The translations under genes were made by a program, and so were the position numbers. Below are positions 54,207-63,912 of a stretch of DNA of 64,000 nt, piece by piece. The DNA lies in contig NZ_CP101827.1 of assembly GCF_024498295.1 (NCBI RefSeq), forward strand, positions 1,678,001-1,742,000, written 5' to 3'. Below the pieces are notes generated by a model, which was given only the letters and a program-made list of their open reading frames with translations, searched no databases and had not been told where the DNA came from. The first letter of the stretch is position 1. The number at the start of each line of letters is the position of its first letter. The DNA is from Thermocaproicibacter melissae. GTDB taxonomy: Bacteria > Bacillota > Clostridia > Oscillospirales > Acutalibacteraceae.

Positions 54207-56327
54207 TTAGAGCAACTCCACACTGGTCTGCAGTACTTGGTCGCCGGTCAGCTCAAAACTGCGCGCATCCGGCTGATGCCCTCCAACGTACACGGTATAG
54301 GTACCCGGTACATACGAACGGCTTCCGTCCGCCGCGACGCTGTAGAACAGTTCCGGCGGAATCGTAAACGACAGTCGACGGGTTTCCCCTGCGGCAAGGT
54401 GCGTGCGGCAGAAACCGCACAAGCGCCAGATGGGATCCAGCTCCCCTGCGTCACGCTTTCGCAGATACACCTGCGTTACCTCATCTGCGTCGCATGTGCC
54501 GATGTTTGCAACTTCCACTTCCAGTGTTAAACCGCTGCCTACACGGATTTTCGCTGCTTCGGTTTTTAGGTTCCGATAGGCAAATTTCGAGTAAGAAAGT
54601 CCATACCCGAACGGATATAACGGCGTGCCGCGGTAATAACGGTAGGTGCGCCCTGCCATTGTGTAGTCATCAAAGTCAGGGAGGTCCGCTACATCCTGAT
54701 AAAAGGTAACCGGCAGCCGTCCGCCGGGCACTACCGCGCCGAACAGCAGCCGTGCCAGTGCCGTACCGCCATGTGCGCCGCTGTACCAAACCTGCAGAAT
54801 CGCACGGCAATGTTTCTGTGCGTAACGCAGGTCCATCGCGCCGCCGCTGTTAACGACCAGTATGACCGGTTTTCCGCTTTCGCAGACCGCTTTCAAAAGC
54901 TTTTGCTGCGGTGCAGGGAACGAAAGATCCGTTTTATCCCCCGCCGCAAATTCATTTCCGGCATCGCCCTGCTCGCCCTCCAGAGTGGGGTCCAGTCCAA
55001 GGCAAAGCACCACTACATCGGAAAGGCGTGCCACCGCGCAGGCTTCGCTCAGGCGGTCATTCTCCTGCGCAAGATCCATGACGCTCTTTCGGTACAGATG
55101 GCACCCCTGCGCATACAGGACACGTACTTTATCTCCGACATAGTCCTGAATTCCGCTCAGATTGGTTTCCCACTTGGAGGCTTCCCCGCAGTAATTGCCA
55201 CGCAGGACTTCGATGCTGTTTGCATTCGGGCCGATGACGCCAATGGTGTGAACTGCATCTAAGTTGAGCGGAAGCAGTCCGTCGTTTTTGAGTAGGACAG
55301 CAGATTTTTCACTCATTCGCAGCGATGCCGCGTTGTTCTCCGGTGTATCGACCTCTGTAAACGGAATATCACGGTACGGGCAATCCGACGCAAATTCACC
55401 CAGCGCAAACCGAATGGTAAACAGATGCTCTGCCGCTGTGCGAATATCTTTTTCCGTGATTTTCCCCTCGCGGTAAGCCTCCATGACATGCAGGTAGGTG
55501 TCGCCGCAGTCTAGGTCGCAGCCGGCAGGCAGAGCGCGCTCTATGGTATCTACCGGGCCTTCGGTCAGCGGATTGAATTGGTATAAATCGTGTAGTGCCC
55601 ACGCGTCACCGACAAAATATCCGTCAAAGCCCCACGATTTGAGCAGCGCGTTCAGTTTCGGGCTGGCGCAGCACGGCTCGCCGTTAATTCGGTTATATGC
55701 GCCCATGACCCCCGCAACGTGCGCTTTCTTGACCAGCGCCTCAAATGCAGGCAAATAGCTGTCCCAGAGATCATGCGCATTAACATGTGCATCAAAGCCG
55801 TGGCGGGTGATTTCCGGACCGCTGTGCGCGGCAAGATGTTTGGCGCAGGCCGCCGCCTGCATATACGGGCCGTCACCCTGCAAGCCTGTGACATACGCGC
55901 AGCCCAGCTGAGCGGTCAGAAACGGGTCCTCGCCGTAGGTTTCCTGACCGCGTCCCCAGCGCGGATCACGGAACAGATTAATGTTCGGCGACCAAAACGT
56001 CAAACCTTTATAGAGGTCGCGGTCTCCGGCAGCTGCCTGCATATTATACTTGGCACGCGCCTCTTTCGCGATGATGCGAGCCATTGTGAACACTTCCGTT
56101 TCATCAAATATGGCCGCCAAAGCAATTGCCTGCGGAAAAACCGTCGCGGTGCCTGCCCGCGCGACACCGTGTAGTGCCTCATTCCACCAATTGTAAGCTG
56201 GAACATTCAGCCGCTCGATCGCCGGCGAGTCGTAGGTCAATTGGGAAGCAGCTTCTTCCAGGGTCATCTGCGCAACCAAAGCAGCTGCCTGTTCCCTAAA
56301 TGTTTTCATTCTGTCTCTGTAATTCAC
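54207..56327 (-). CDS. GH3 beta-glycosidase
   Basis: A 706-residue glycosidase: an N-terminal (beta/alpha)8 domain (~1-310) with NEALHGVARAG, NINLFRDPRWGRGQETYGEDP and CAKHLAAHSGPE; the nucleophile is probably D241 in GYFVGDAWAL. An alpha/beta sandwich (~350-560) and a fibronectin III-like C-terminus (~610-690) follow. No signal peptide, so it acts on imported oligosaccharides. The GH3 subgroup with ENNAASLRMSEKSAVLLKND includes beta-xylosidases and beta-glucosidases; specificity is open. GTG at 56327 follows GAGAGG. Last gene of the minus-strand glycan operon. Confidence 0.93.
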   Translation of the reverse strand: MNYRDRMKTFREQAAALVAQMTLEEAASQLTYDSPAIERLNVPAYNWWNEALHGVARAGTATVFPQAIALAAIFDETEVFTMARIIAKEARAKYNMQAAAGDRDLYKGLTFWSPNINLFRDPRWGRGQETYGEDPFLTAQLGCAYVTGLQGDGPYMQAAACAKHLAAHSGPEITRHGFDAHVNAHDLWDSYLPAFEALVKKAHVAGVMGAYNRINGEPCCASPKLNALLKSWGFDGYFVGDAWALHDLYQFNPLTEGPVDTIERALPAGCDLDCGDTYLHVMEAYREGKITEKDIRTAAEHLFTIRFALGEFASDCPYRDIPFTEVDTPENNAASLRMSEKSAVLLKNDGLLPLNLDAVHTIGVIGPNANSIEVLRGNYCGEASKWETNLSGIQDYVGDKVRVLYAQGCHLYRKSVMDLAQENDRLSEACAVARLSDVVVLCLGLDPTLEGEQGDAGNEFAAGDKTDLSFPAPQQKLLKAVCESGKPVILVVNSGGAMDLRYAQKHCRAILQVWYSGAHGGTALARLLFGAVVPGGRLPVTFYQDVADLPDFDDYTMAGRTYRYYRGTPLYPFGYGLSYSKFAYRNLKTEAAKIRVGSGLTLEVEVANIGTCDADEVTQVYLRKRDAGELDPIWRLCGFCRTHLAAGETRRLSFTIPPELFYSVAADGSRSYVPGTYTVYVGGHQPDARSFELTGDQVLQTSVELL

Positions 56328-56351
56328 AAGTACCTCTCACCCCAAAAGCAC

Positions 56352-56376
56352 AAAAGCCGCTTTAAAAGCGGCTTTT
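56352..56376 (-). terminator. Terminator-like hairpin between the GH38 and GH3 genes
   Basis: Stem AAAAGCCGCTT/AAGCGGCTTTT with a 3-nt loop, then TGTGCTTTT. It may lower GH3 expression relative to GH38. Confidence 0.6.
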
Positions 56377-56381
56377 GCAGA

Positions 56382-59300
56382 TTATTCCGCAAACAAGATT
56401 TTAAAGGTTTTGATTTCATACGGCGCAATCCGGAACGTAAAGCTGCTTTCACTGCAAGGAACTGTTTCAAGCTCTTTTTCCACCAGGTTGCACTCCGTAA
56501 CGGACTTGATTTTTCTGCCGCAGGTTACCGTAACCGGTCCGCGCTGGTTCTTGTAGTCGTAAATACGTATCACGGTGCCGCTTGCGTCCTCTGCCTGCTT
56601 GACGGTTTCCAGCATGACATGCTCCGCATCCACAGACATCAGCGAGAAGGAAATCCCCTCTCTGCCCGGAACCACATAGACAGGCTGGTTCAGCTTCGCC
56701 GCTTCCTGCGCCGTTCTGCCTTCCTGCCAAGAACCCGCATGCGGATACAGAGAATATGTAAAGAAATGCTCCTCCTGGTCGGCAGTCTTGTTCGGCTCAA
56801 TGCCGGACTTAATCAGTGTCAGTGCAAGGTCGCCGTCATGTACGGAATGGCCGTACTTGCAGTCGTTGAGCAGCGAAACGCCGTAGCCGCCTTCGGAAAG
56901 GTCCGCCCACTTGTGCCCGCAGGACTCAAACCGCGCAACTTCCCAGCTCGTATTCTGTGTCACTTTGCGCTTGATGTTGCCGAATTGAATGTCGAATGTC
57001 GCCTCATCGGTATGAATATCGAGCGGGAAATGCACCTTCAGCAGCTGCTGATGTTCGTGCCAATCCACATAGCTTTCAAAGTCTATTCGGCGCAGGTTCG
57101 CGTAAAAATGAATCTTCTGGCGAATGACGGAATTCTGGTAGCGGCGCTCAATCTGCAGCGTTGCGCGCACCGGACCGCGTTCCGTCCATTGCATGGCTGT
57201 AAGATTCGTTACATCCCAAGACTTTTCTTTGTAGAAGATATCAATATCCCAGTTGTCGTAGTAAATCGGCTTGTCCTCATATACGCGCATGAGGTTTGCG
57301 GATTTGCCCTTCTGCAGCACTTCGCGCTGATTTTCTTTGTCCCAGATCGAAGTGATGCAGCCGTCCGCACCGAATTTGACGGTGTAGAACGGTGTTTCGA
57401 TGCCGTCTTCCATGCAGACCAGCGGATTTTTGGGTTCTCTCTCCTTGCAAGGCTGCAGGCTGACATATCCCTTAGCAGGCAGTCCGGTTACATACGCCAC
57501 AGCAGAGCCTTCCTCGCACTGCTGTACCGGCGCAATCGTGCCGTCCGGCAGACGCAAAGCCGATGCTTTGCAGTCTTTCAAATAAACCACATCGTCCCTC
57601 ACAAAACCGAGGGTGTTAAACGCAACCTGCGCTTCACCGATACCGGCCAGCAGGTGCAGACGTTCGTTCAGCAGGTTACCAGCCTGCTCCGCCAGTTCCG
57701 CATACTCTTTTTTCGTCTGCTCATACACTTCGTGAATCGCGCTGCCGGGCAGAATATCGTGGAACTGATTCAGCAGTACGATTTTCCACATCTTTTCCAG
57801 TTCCTTCGCAGGGTAAGCTGCACCGGCGTTTTGCGCCATCACAGACAGCAGTTCCAAGTCCATCAGCAGCAGCTCGCTCTTGCGGTTTGCACGCTTATTG
57901 CGTGCCATGGAAGTATAGGTGCCGCGATGATATTCGAAATAGAATTCGCCTTCCCACACAGGCAAGCGCGGATTCTTGGAAACCCTCTCATCCAATTCGC
58001 GGAAGTAGGTTCCTGCAAACTCCTGCCGCACTTTCGGTACGCCGGGGAGTCCCTTTTCCAAACGCATGGAAGTCTCCAGCATCTGACGGGTCGGTCCGCC
58101 GCCGCCGTCGCCATAGCCGTAGGAGATAAGTACATCGTTGTTAATCTCTTTGTTCTGGTAGCGCTCCCAAGCACCCATAATTGCGTCCGGATGCAGCATC
58201 CCGTTGTAGGTGGTGAAGAAATTGCTGCTTGACTGACCGACGCCCAGCGTCGTGATGAAGTGCGTCAAAATCTCCGTGCCGTCAATGCCGCGCCACCGAA
58301 ACGTATCATACGGAATCTTGTTGAACTGGTTCCAGGAAAGCTTTGTTGTCATAAAGTAGTCAATGCCGCACTTTTTGGCAATCTGCGGCAGAGCTCCGGA
58401 GTAGCCGAACACGTCCGGCAGCCACAGCACATGGTTTTCCTTGCCGAACTCCTCGCGGAAAAAGCGCTCGCCGTACATAAACTGCCGCACCAAGGATTCA
58501 CCGGAAGTCAGGTTACAGTCGGCCTCCAGCCACATGCCGCCCTCAGGCTCCCAGCGGCCTTCTTTGACGCGCTGCTTAATTTTGGCGAATAACTCCGGGT
58601 AGCGCTCCTTGAGAAACTGATAGAGCTGCGGCTGACTGGACATAAATTTGAAATTCGGATACTCGTCCATCAGCTTAAGAACCGTGGAAAAGCTGCGCAC
58701 GACCTTTTCCCGGGTCTGATTTACCGTCCACCACCACGCAACGTCGATGTGCGTGTGGCCGATGCAGGTTGCAATCACTTCGTCATGGCCGGCAAGGTCT
58801 GTATACAGCTTTTGGGCGATGTACTCCCGCGCTCTTTTGACGGAAGCCGAAAATGCCTCCGACGGTGCGTCCCGCAGATCAATCAGATTCACGGTGTCGT
58901 TCACGACCGTTTCGATTGCGTAGCGAGACTGGCTGTCTTTGTCCATGCGACTCAGTGCCCAGAGCGGCACCTGCATATCGTAGTAAAGGCCCATCGTTTC
59001 GGGGTCAATCTCCAGTATTTCACCGAGCAGCTGGAACTCGGTATGTAAGATGCCGGTGTAGGCCTGCAAATCGATTTGATAGGTCACCCCTGCTTTGGCG
59101 GAGCGCGTTACGAGAACCTCGCGGTGATTCATGTCCAGTCCCTGCAATACTTCGCCGTTGAGAAACAGTAGGAACTGCGGATTCTTTCCGTCGTCCCACT
59201 CGTCAATCTGCGTGCGGATGCGAAACCAGAGAGGACGACCCTCAAAGCTTTCCGGCACCGTAAGCATCGTGCGGAACCAATAGTGCTGGTCCGGCCCGTA

Positions 59301-59477
59301 CCAGTGCATCGTGCTGCTGTCGAACAATTTCCACTCCTGCGCGTCCCGCTCCGCTTCTTCCGGACGCAGGAACAGGCCTTTTTTGACTTTCCACTCAGTA
59401 ATCTCCTGCTTCTGCAGGCAGGCGGCTTTTTTCAACTGGTCACAGATAACCTGCGCCCGCTCTTTTGCAAATATCAT
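56382..59477 (-). CDS. GH38 alpha-mannosidase
   Basis: A 1031-residue enzyme removing alpha-linked mannose. The N-terminal ~230 residues are a beta-sandwich-type extension; the catalytic domain begins with the zinc site HTHIDVAWWW (H241, D243-245 region) and continues to the nucleophile D355 in WLPDVFGYSGALPQI, then a three-helix bundle and large beta-domains. The form is that of bacterial/class II cytoplasmic alpha-mannosidases. No signal peptide. ATG at 59477 follows AGGAGG; it starts 16 bases after the GH29 stop. Confidence 0.95.
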   Translation of the reverse strand: MIFAKERAQVICDQLKKAACLQKQEITEWKVKKGLFLRPEEAERDAQEWKLFDSSTMHWYGPDQHYWFRTMLTVPESFEGRPLWFRIRTQIDEWDDGKNPQFLLFLNGEVLQGLDMNHREVLVTRSAKAGVTYQIDLQAYTGILHTEFQLLGEILEIDPETMGLYYDMQVPLWALSRMDKDSQSRYAIETVVNDTVNLIDLRDAPSEAFSASVKRAREYIAQKLYTDLAGHDEVIATCIGHTHIDVAWWWTVNQTREKVVRSFSTVLKLMDEYPNFKFMSSQPQLYQFLKERYPELFAKIKQRVKEGRWEPEGGMWLEADCNLTSGESLVRQFMYGERFFREEFGKENHVLWLPDVFGYSGALPQIAKKCGIDYFMTTKLSWNQFNKIPYDTFRWRGIDGTEILTHFITTLGVGQSSSNFFTTYNGMLHPDAIMGAWERYQNKEINNDVLISYGYGDGGGGPTRQMLETSMRLEKGLPGVPKVRQEFAGTYFRELDERVSKNPRLPVWEGEFYFEYHRGTYTSMARNKRANRKSELLLMDLELLSVMAQNAGAAYPAKELEKMWKIVLLNQFHDILPGSAIHEVYEQTKKEYAELAEQAGNLLNERLHLLAGIGEAQVAFNTLGFVRDDVVYLKDCKASALRLPDGTIAPVQQCEEGSAVAYVTGLPAKGYVSLQPCKEREPKNPLVCMEDGIETPFYTVKFGADGCITSIWDKENQREVLQKGKSANLMRVYEDKPIYYDNWDIDIFYKEKSWDVTNLTAMQWTERGPVRATLQIERRYQNSVIRQKIHFYANLRRIDFESYVDWHEHQQLLKVHFPLDIHTDEATFDIQFGNIKRKVTQNTSWEVARFESCGHKWADLSEGGYGVSLLNDCKYGHSVHDGDLALTLIKSGIEPNKTADQEEHFFTYSLYPHAGSWQEGRTAQEAAKLNQPVYVVPGREGISFSLMSVDAEHVMLETVKQAEDASGTVIRIYDYKNQRGPVTVTCGRKIKSVTECNLVEKELETVPCSESSFTFRIAPYEIKTFKILFAE

Positions 59478-59493
59478 GTGCTCCTCCTATCTC

Positions 59494-60966
59494 TCAGTCT
59501 GTCAAAATTCGAATAACAACTGGGTTTTCATCTTTGGCTTTTTCCATTCTTACGGTCAAAGCTTCCGCAGAACGCTCCCACTGCGGCTTCTCCTGTTGGC
59601 CTAAAACCGTCACGTCACGAATAATCCCGTGGAAGCATGGCGTCTTTTGCGCGTCGCGGTCTGCAAGCGACTGAATGCGAACTACGCCGTCCTCCGGTGC
59701 ACGCAGAACAATTGCGTAAATATACGGTCCCTTTGCCGTAAAGCGGATGTCCCTTGACGTATACGCCGTGCCTTTTTCGTCTGCGAACTGACCGTTGGCT
59801 GCCTTGGTCTCCCCTTCCTGAGACACGCGCCACACGTGCGTGTCGTAAATTGCTTCACCGTTTACCCGCAGCCAATCGCCGACCGCAAGCAGGATGTTCC
59901 GGTCTTCTTCCGGAATGGTGCCATCCGCGCGCGGGCCGATATTAAGCAGCAGGCAGCCGTTTTTGCTGACCACATCCGCAAGTGTGCAGAGAATCTCGCT
60001 GACAGGTTTATAATCGTTGTTTTCAGTGTATCCCCACGAATTGCGGGCTACCGAAGTATCCGTCTGCCAGAAGTACGGCTTTGCTTCCGCAAATTGGCCG
60101 CGTTCCATATCCAGAACCGCGGTGCCCATCGGAAACGCATCGTACTTATAATTGATGACTGCGCCGGTGCCCCACTCCAAAGCACGGTTGTAGTAGTAAG
60201 CCGCAAATTTTTTGAGGTACGGCTTAACGGCGCTGTGCTGAATCCACCAATCGAAATACAGCACTCTGGGGTGGTAGCGGTCCACAATCTCGCAGGTGCG
60301 CAGCAGCCAGTCTGTTAGGAATTCCTCGCTGGGCTCCGGCTTACTGAACAGGTCGAGAATATCCGGCTCCGGCATAGAAGGCCAGTACAAATCTCCCTGC
60401 TTGAGCGGCTCATGAATATCGCTTGGGAACTCCTTGCCGTGCCCCATAAAGAACCAATGCTCAATCCGATGGGAAGAAGCACCGTACACAAGGCCGCGGT
60501 TTTCTATCGCCAGCTTCAGCTCGCCTGCAATGTCGCGGTGCGGACCCATTTCGTAGGAGTTAAAATGCGACAGTTCGCTTTTGTACATCTGAAACCCGTC
60601 ATGATGCTCTGCTACCGGAACCACATATCGGGCACCCGCCTTCTGAAACAAATCTGCCCACGCTTCAGGGTCAAAATGCTCCGCGCGAAACATCGGAATA
60701 AAATCTTTGTAGCCGAAGTCTTTTTGCTCCCCGAACGTCTTGCGGTGATACTCAAATTCCTTGGTTCCCTTCAGGTACATATTTCGGGAATACCACTCGC
60801 TTCCGAATGCAGGGACGGAGTAAACGCCCCAATGAATAAAAATGCCGAACTTTGCTTTAATGTACCAATCCGGAATGCGGTACTGTGAAAGCGACTCCCA
60901 TGTGTCGTGGAAGGTTCCTTCGCGCACCACACGGTTAATCTCTTTCAAATATCTGTTTCGATCCAA
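59494..60966 (-). CDS. GH29 alpha-L-fucosidase
   Basis: A 490-residue retaining fucosidase. WYIKAKFGIFIHWGVYSVPAF, PVAEHHDGFQMY and LVYGASSHRIEHWFF are GH29 landmarks; the nucleophile is D239 in VLYFDWWIQH. A beta-sandwich of ~120 residues closes the protein. No signal peptide, so fucosylated oligosaccharides must be imported first. It starts with TTG at 60966, 15 bases after the histidine kinase stop, in the same operon. Confidence 0.94.
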   Translation of the reverse strand: MDRNRYLKEINRVVREGTFHDTWESLSQYRIPDWYIKAKFGIFIHWGVYSVPAFGSEWYSRNMYLKGTKEFEYHRKTFGEQKDFGYKDFIPMFRAEHFDPEAWADLFQKAGARYVVPVAEHHDGFQMYKSELSHFNSYEMGPHRDIAGELKLAIENRGLVYGASSHRIEHWFFMGHGKEFPSDIHEPLKQGDLYWPSMPEPDILDLFSKPEPSEEFLTDWLLRTCEIVDRYHPRVLYFDWWIQHSAVKPYLKKFAAYYYNRALEWGTGAVINYKYDAFPMGTAVLDMERGQFAEAKPYFWQTDTSVARNSWGYTENNDYKPVSEILCTLADVVSKNGCLLLNIGPRADGTIPEEDRNILLAVGDWLRVNGEAIYDTHVWRVSQEGETKAANGQFADEKGTAYTSRDIRFTAKGPYIYAIVLRAPEDGVVRIQSLADRDAQKTPCFHGIIRDVTVLGQQEKPQWERSAEALTVRMEKAKDENPVVIRILTD

Positions 60967-60981
60967 GTTTTCTCGCCCTTT

Positions 60982-62832
60982 TCACTGTCTCAAAAATTTG
61001 CCCGCTAATTTATCCTGCGGGGATTTTTTGATTGCGGGCAGCTGTACCGTTACGGTTGTGCCACCTTCTTCGTTGCTGGAATAAATCAGCCCGTACTGCT
61101 CGCCGAACATCATGCGGATGCGGTTGTTCACATTGACCACACCGATGCCGTGCTCTTTGGCGGGAACCAAATCTTCATTTTTGAGTCTTTGATTCATTTG
61201 CTCGGCATCAACGCCGACGCCGTTGTCCGTCACCTGCAGCTTCACCAAACCGTCAATTACATCACCGGTGATTTGGATGTATCCGCTGCCGTTCTTGCAC
61301 GCAATGCCGTGTATGATAGAATTCTCGACAAGCGGCTGCAGGATGATTTTCGGAACCATGCAGTCGTTGCACGCCTCACTGACCGTACAGCTGTACTGCA
61401 CCTTTTCTCCGTAATGCAGTTTTTCAATGACCATGAATTTTTCCACGTGCTGCAGCTCATCCGCAATCGTGGCTTCACTGTCTCGACGGCTGATACTGTA
61501 CTGCATAATGGCAGAAAGTGCAGAAATTGCATTGGAAATGTCGTACTCCTTGCGCATAATCACCATCCAGTTGATGGAATTCAGCGTGTTGTACAGGAAG
61601 TGCGGGTTAATCTGCGCCTGCAAGGCGTCATACTCCGCCTGCAGCTGGCGGTTATGGCTTTCTTTGATGCCCTCAATCAATGTTTGAATTCGCGACGTCA
61701 TATCGGCAAAGCTGGCATAGAGCTGGCTGACTTCGTCGTTCGGCAGTTTGACATCCGGCAGGTTCGGCACCTCGCCTGCATTGTAATCTTCCATCGTCTT
61801 TGTCAGCATGATGATCGGCTTCGAGATTTTCTTTGCAGCGAAGATAACAAAGAACGCACCCAGCAAAATGACGATGATTAGAATCAAAATAATCATGTAC
61901 AGCACCGGCCGCATTCTCGAAGTCAGGCTGGAATACGGCACGGCAGAAATCATATACCATCCCCACTGCAGTTGGTTGCAGCTGATGATATATGGTTCGC
62001 CGTTAATACTGACTGTTTTGCACACATTGTCAATCTGGTTCCGGTCCACCGCCTGCAGGATATCTGTACTGGATGGCTGTGTACCGACAGACGGTGCTGC
62101 GTTGTAAATCACGTTTTTGTGGTTGTCCGTCAGCAGAATTGTTGTGGACTCAGCGTACTGTGGCATCTGAATCTGCTGGGCAAAAGCATTCGGCGAAACC
62201 ACAAACAGTGCAACGCCGATGGAATCCGAAAAAATATAGGGGTTAATAATCAGCTTGGAAATATAAATCTCATTTGTCTTGTCTTCGTCTTTCTGCACGG
62301 TAAAAACCAATTCACCGTGCGTTTCGACCGCCTGCCGATACCAGGATGCGTCTTTTACTGCGTCAGTGTTGTAAACGCCGCTTTCCATATTCTCGCTGGT
62401 GATATTGTAGGACGGAAGCCACTTTGCAAGCGGTTCGTTGGGGTTTAAAAACAGATACGCGCGGTAAACCGTATTCAGGTCGGTTGCGGGCAGGTCGATA
62501 AAATTTGTGAACTGCTGCTTAAGCAGGCGGATGTAGTTATACGCCGACACTGTGTCCAAATCCTGATGATTCAGGATTTCCGCCGTGTACTGGTCTGCGC
62601 TCATATACACAAACGCATAGTTGATATTGCTCACCAGCAGATCGATATTTTCCTGGCTCTGCTTGAGCAGGTGCTCGTGGTCCGTCATAACCTGCTGCGT
62701 CAGCGTCTTTTGGAAAATCACGTACGTCATGCCGCCGAGGAAAGAGAGAAATGCCGTAAACACCAGTATGTATATAATTGCGATTCTTTTCTGTATGCTG
62801 TGCACCCGGCCGCGCCGCTTTTTAGATGGCAT
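60982..62832 (-). CDS. YesM-type sensor histidine kinase
   Basis: A 616-residue membrane kinase: TM1 (~17-42), a large extracellular sensor domain (~43-295), TM2 (~300-325), a HAMP linker (AAKKISKPIIMLTKTME), then a His_kinase domain with QINPHFLYNTLNSI around the phosphorylated histidine and a HATPase_c domain (QPLVENSIIHG, DNGVGV, GIGVVNVNNRI). Such kinases control carbohydrate uptake and breakdown genes in Bacillota, often with a binding protein. It overlaps the response regulator gene by 11 bases and is followed by three glycosidase genes. Confidence 0.94.
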   Translation of the reverse strand: MPSKKRRGRVHSIQKRIAIIYILVFTAFLSFLGGMTYVIFQKTLTQQVMTDHEHLLKQSQENIDLLVSNINYAFVYMSADQYTAEILNHQDLDTVSAYNYIRLLKQQFTNFIDLPATDLNTVYRAYLFLNPNEPLAKWLPSYNITSENMESGVYNTDAVKDASWYRQAVETHGELVFTVQKDEDKTNEIYISKLIINPYIFSDSIGVALFVVSPNAFAQQIQMPQYAESTTILLTDNHKNVIYNAAPSVGTQPSSTDILQAVDRNQIDNVCKTVSINGEPYIISCNQLQWGWYMISAVPYSSLTSRMRPVLYMIILILIIVILLGAFFVIFAAKKISKPIIMLTKTMEDYNAGEVPNLPDVKLPNDEVSQLYASFADMTSRIQTLIEGIKESHNRQLQAEYDALQAQINPHFLYNTLNSINWMVIMRKEYDISNAISALSAIMQYSISRRDSEATIADELQHVEKFMVIEKLHYGEKVQYSCTVSEACNDCMVPKIILQPLVENSIIHGIACKNGSGYIQITGDVIDGLVKLQVTDNGVGVDAEQMNQRLKNEDLVPAKEHGIGVVNVNNRIRMMFGEQYGLIYSSNEEGGTTVTVQLPAIKKSPQDKLAGKFLRQ

Positions 62833-63880
62833 TCAAAATTCCTCCGCTGACGTTGCGGTACTCCGACGGTGTCAGGTTGACAACCCGCTTGAACACCTTG
62901 GCAAAGTAATGGGAATCTGTGTAGCCGACCATACTGCCGATCTCGTCAATTTTCAGTGAAAAATCCTTGAGCAGCTCCTGCGCTTTTGTGATGCGCACCT
63001 GTGCAAGGTAAGAGCTGAAATTCACACCGAAGGCTTTGTGGAACAGCACACTTAGGCGGCTTGGCGTTACACCGAGCTTGTCCGCAACATACTGCAGCGA
63101 AAAGCTACAGTTTGCAAACTCCTGCTCCATCATCTGCTTTGCCGCATTGGCCAAAATCGCTCCACGGTCCGCTTTCTCTTTCGACACAAAGGTAAAAATA
63201 TCGCAGAACAGGCAATGCGTCACGCTGCAGATTTCCTGCGCGGACTTCAGCTCCATAATTTTGTCAATTGCTTCCAACTGAAAGCTGCGGACCGCGTTCA
63301 GGTTTAGCCCGATATTCTCATAGTAGCTGAAAAGCAATTCCACCAGCTTCAAGCACATGCTTCTCACATCTTCGATGGAAGCGTGCTCGCTGTATTGTTT
63401 GAGCAGTGTCTCAATATCGTCAAGGAGGCCTTCCTTCAAATCTTCAAAAATCCGCGCCTTCAGGTCGCCGTTGTAAAGGTTGCGCATCACGTTGCTTCTG
63501 GCACTTTTAACGTCCCGAATTTCTTTGAGGCGGAGGACCAGCTGATTGATTTTATCCAGGTCAATCGGCTTCAGAATATAATCGGACACCCCGTAACGCA
63601 TCGCAGAACGCGCATACTCGAAATCCTCGTAAGCGCTCATGATAATCACAGAAACCCCGTCCATTGTTTCATGAATCTTTCGCGCAAGATCCAACCCGTC
63701 CATAACCGGCATGCGAATATCCGTTATGATAACATCGGGGTTTTCGGCGACCGCCTTTTGGTAGGCTTCCTCGCCGTTTTTTGCACTGATTACCTCGCAG
63801 AACCCAAGGGTATCCCACGGAATCACCGTATGAAGGCCCTGAAGAACAACTTCGTCGTCGTCAACCACAATTGCTTTCAT
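62822..63880 (-). CDS. YesN-type response regulator with AraC DNA-binding domain
   Basis: A 352-residue protein: receiver domain (~1-120) with acidic pocket VVDDDE, phospho-Asp in VIITDIRMPVMDG and Lys in YILKPID; a helical middle; and a C-terminal AraC double helix-turn-helix (~255-352, YVADKLGVTPSRLSVLFHKAFG then IGSMVGYTDSHYFAKVFKR). It partners with the kinase downstream and should activate the glycosidase operon. ATG at 63880 has GGAG at 7 nt; the TTG just before is less likely. Confidence 0.94.
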   Translation of the reverse strand: MKAIVVDDDEVVLQGLHTVIPWDTLGFCEVISAKNGEEAYQKAVAENPDVIITDIRMPVMDGLDLARKIHETMDGVSVIIMSAYEDFEYARSAMRYGVSDYILKPIDLDKINQLVLRLKEIRDVKSARSNVMRNLYNGDLKARIFEDLKEGLLDDIETLLKQYSEHASIEDVRSMCLKLVELLFSYYENIGLNLNAVRSFQLEAIDKIMELKSAQEICSVTHCLFCDIFTFVSKEKADRGAILANAAKQMMEQEFANCSFSLQYVADKLGVTPSRLSVLFHKAFGVNFSSYLAQVRITKAQELLKDFSLKIDEIGSMVGYTDSHYFAKVFKRVVNLTPSEYRNVSGGILNAI

Positions 63881-63912
63881 CAACTTACTCCTTTCTGTTG
63901 AGCGGAAACGCT

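Noticed and set aside
56241-58232. A 663-codon open frame on the plus strand
   Set aside because: It lies entirely opposite the GH38/GH3 coding strand, has no ribosome site, domains or sensible composition, and is a by-product of codon bias in the real genes.
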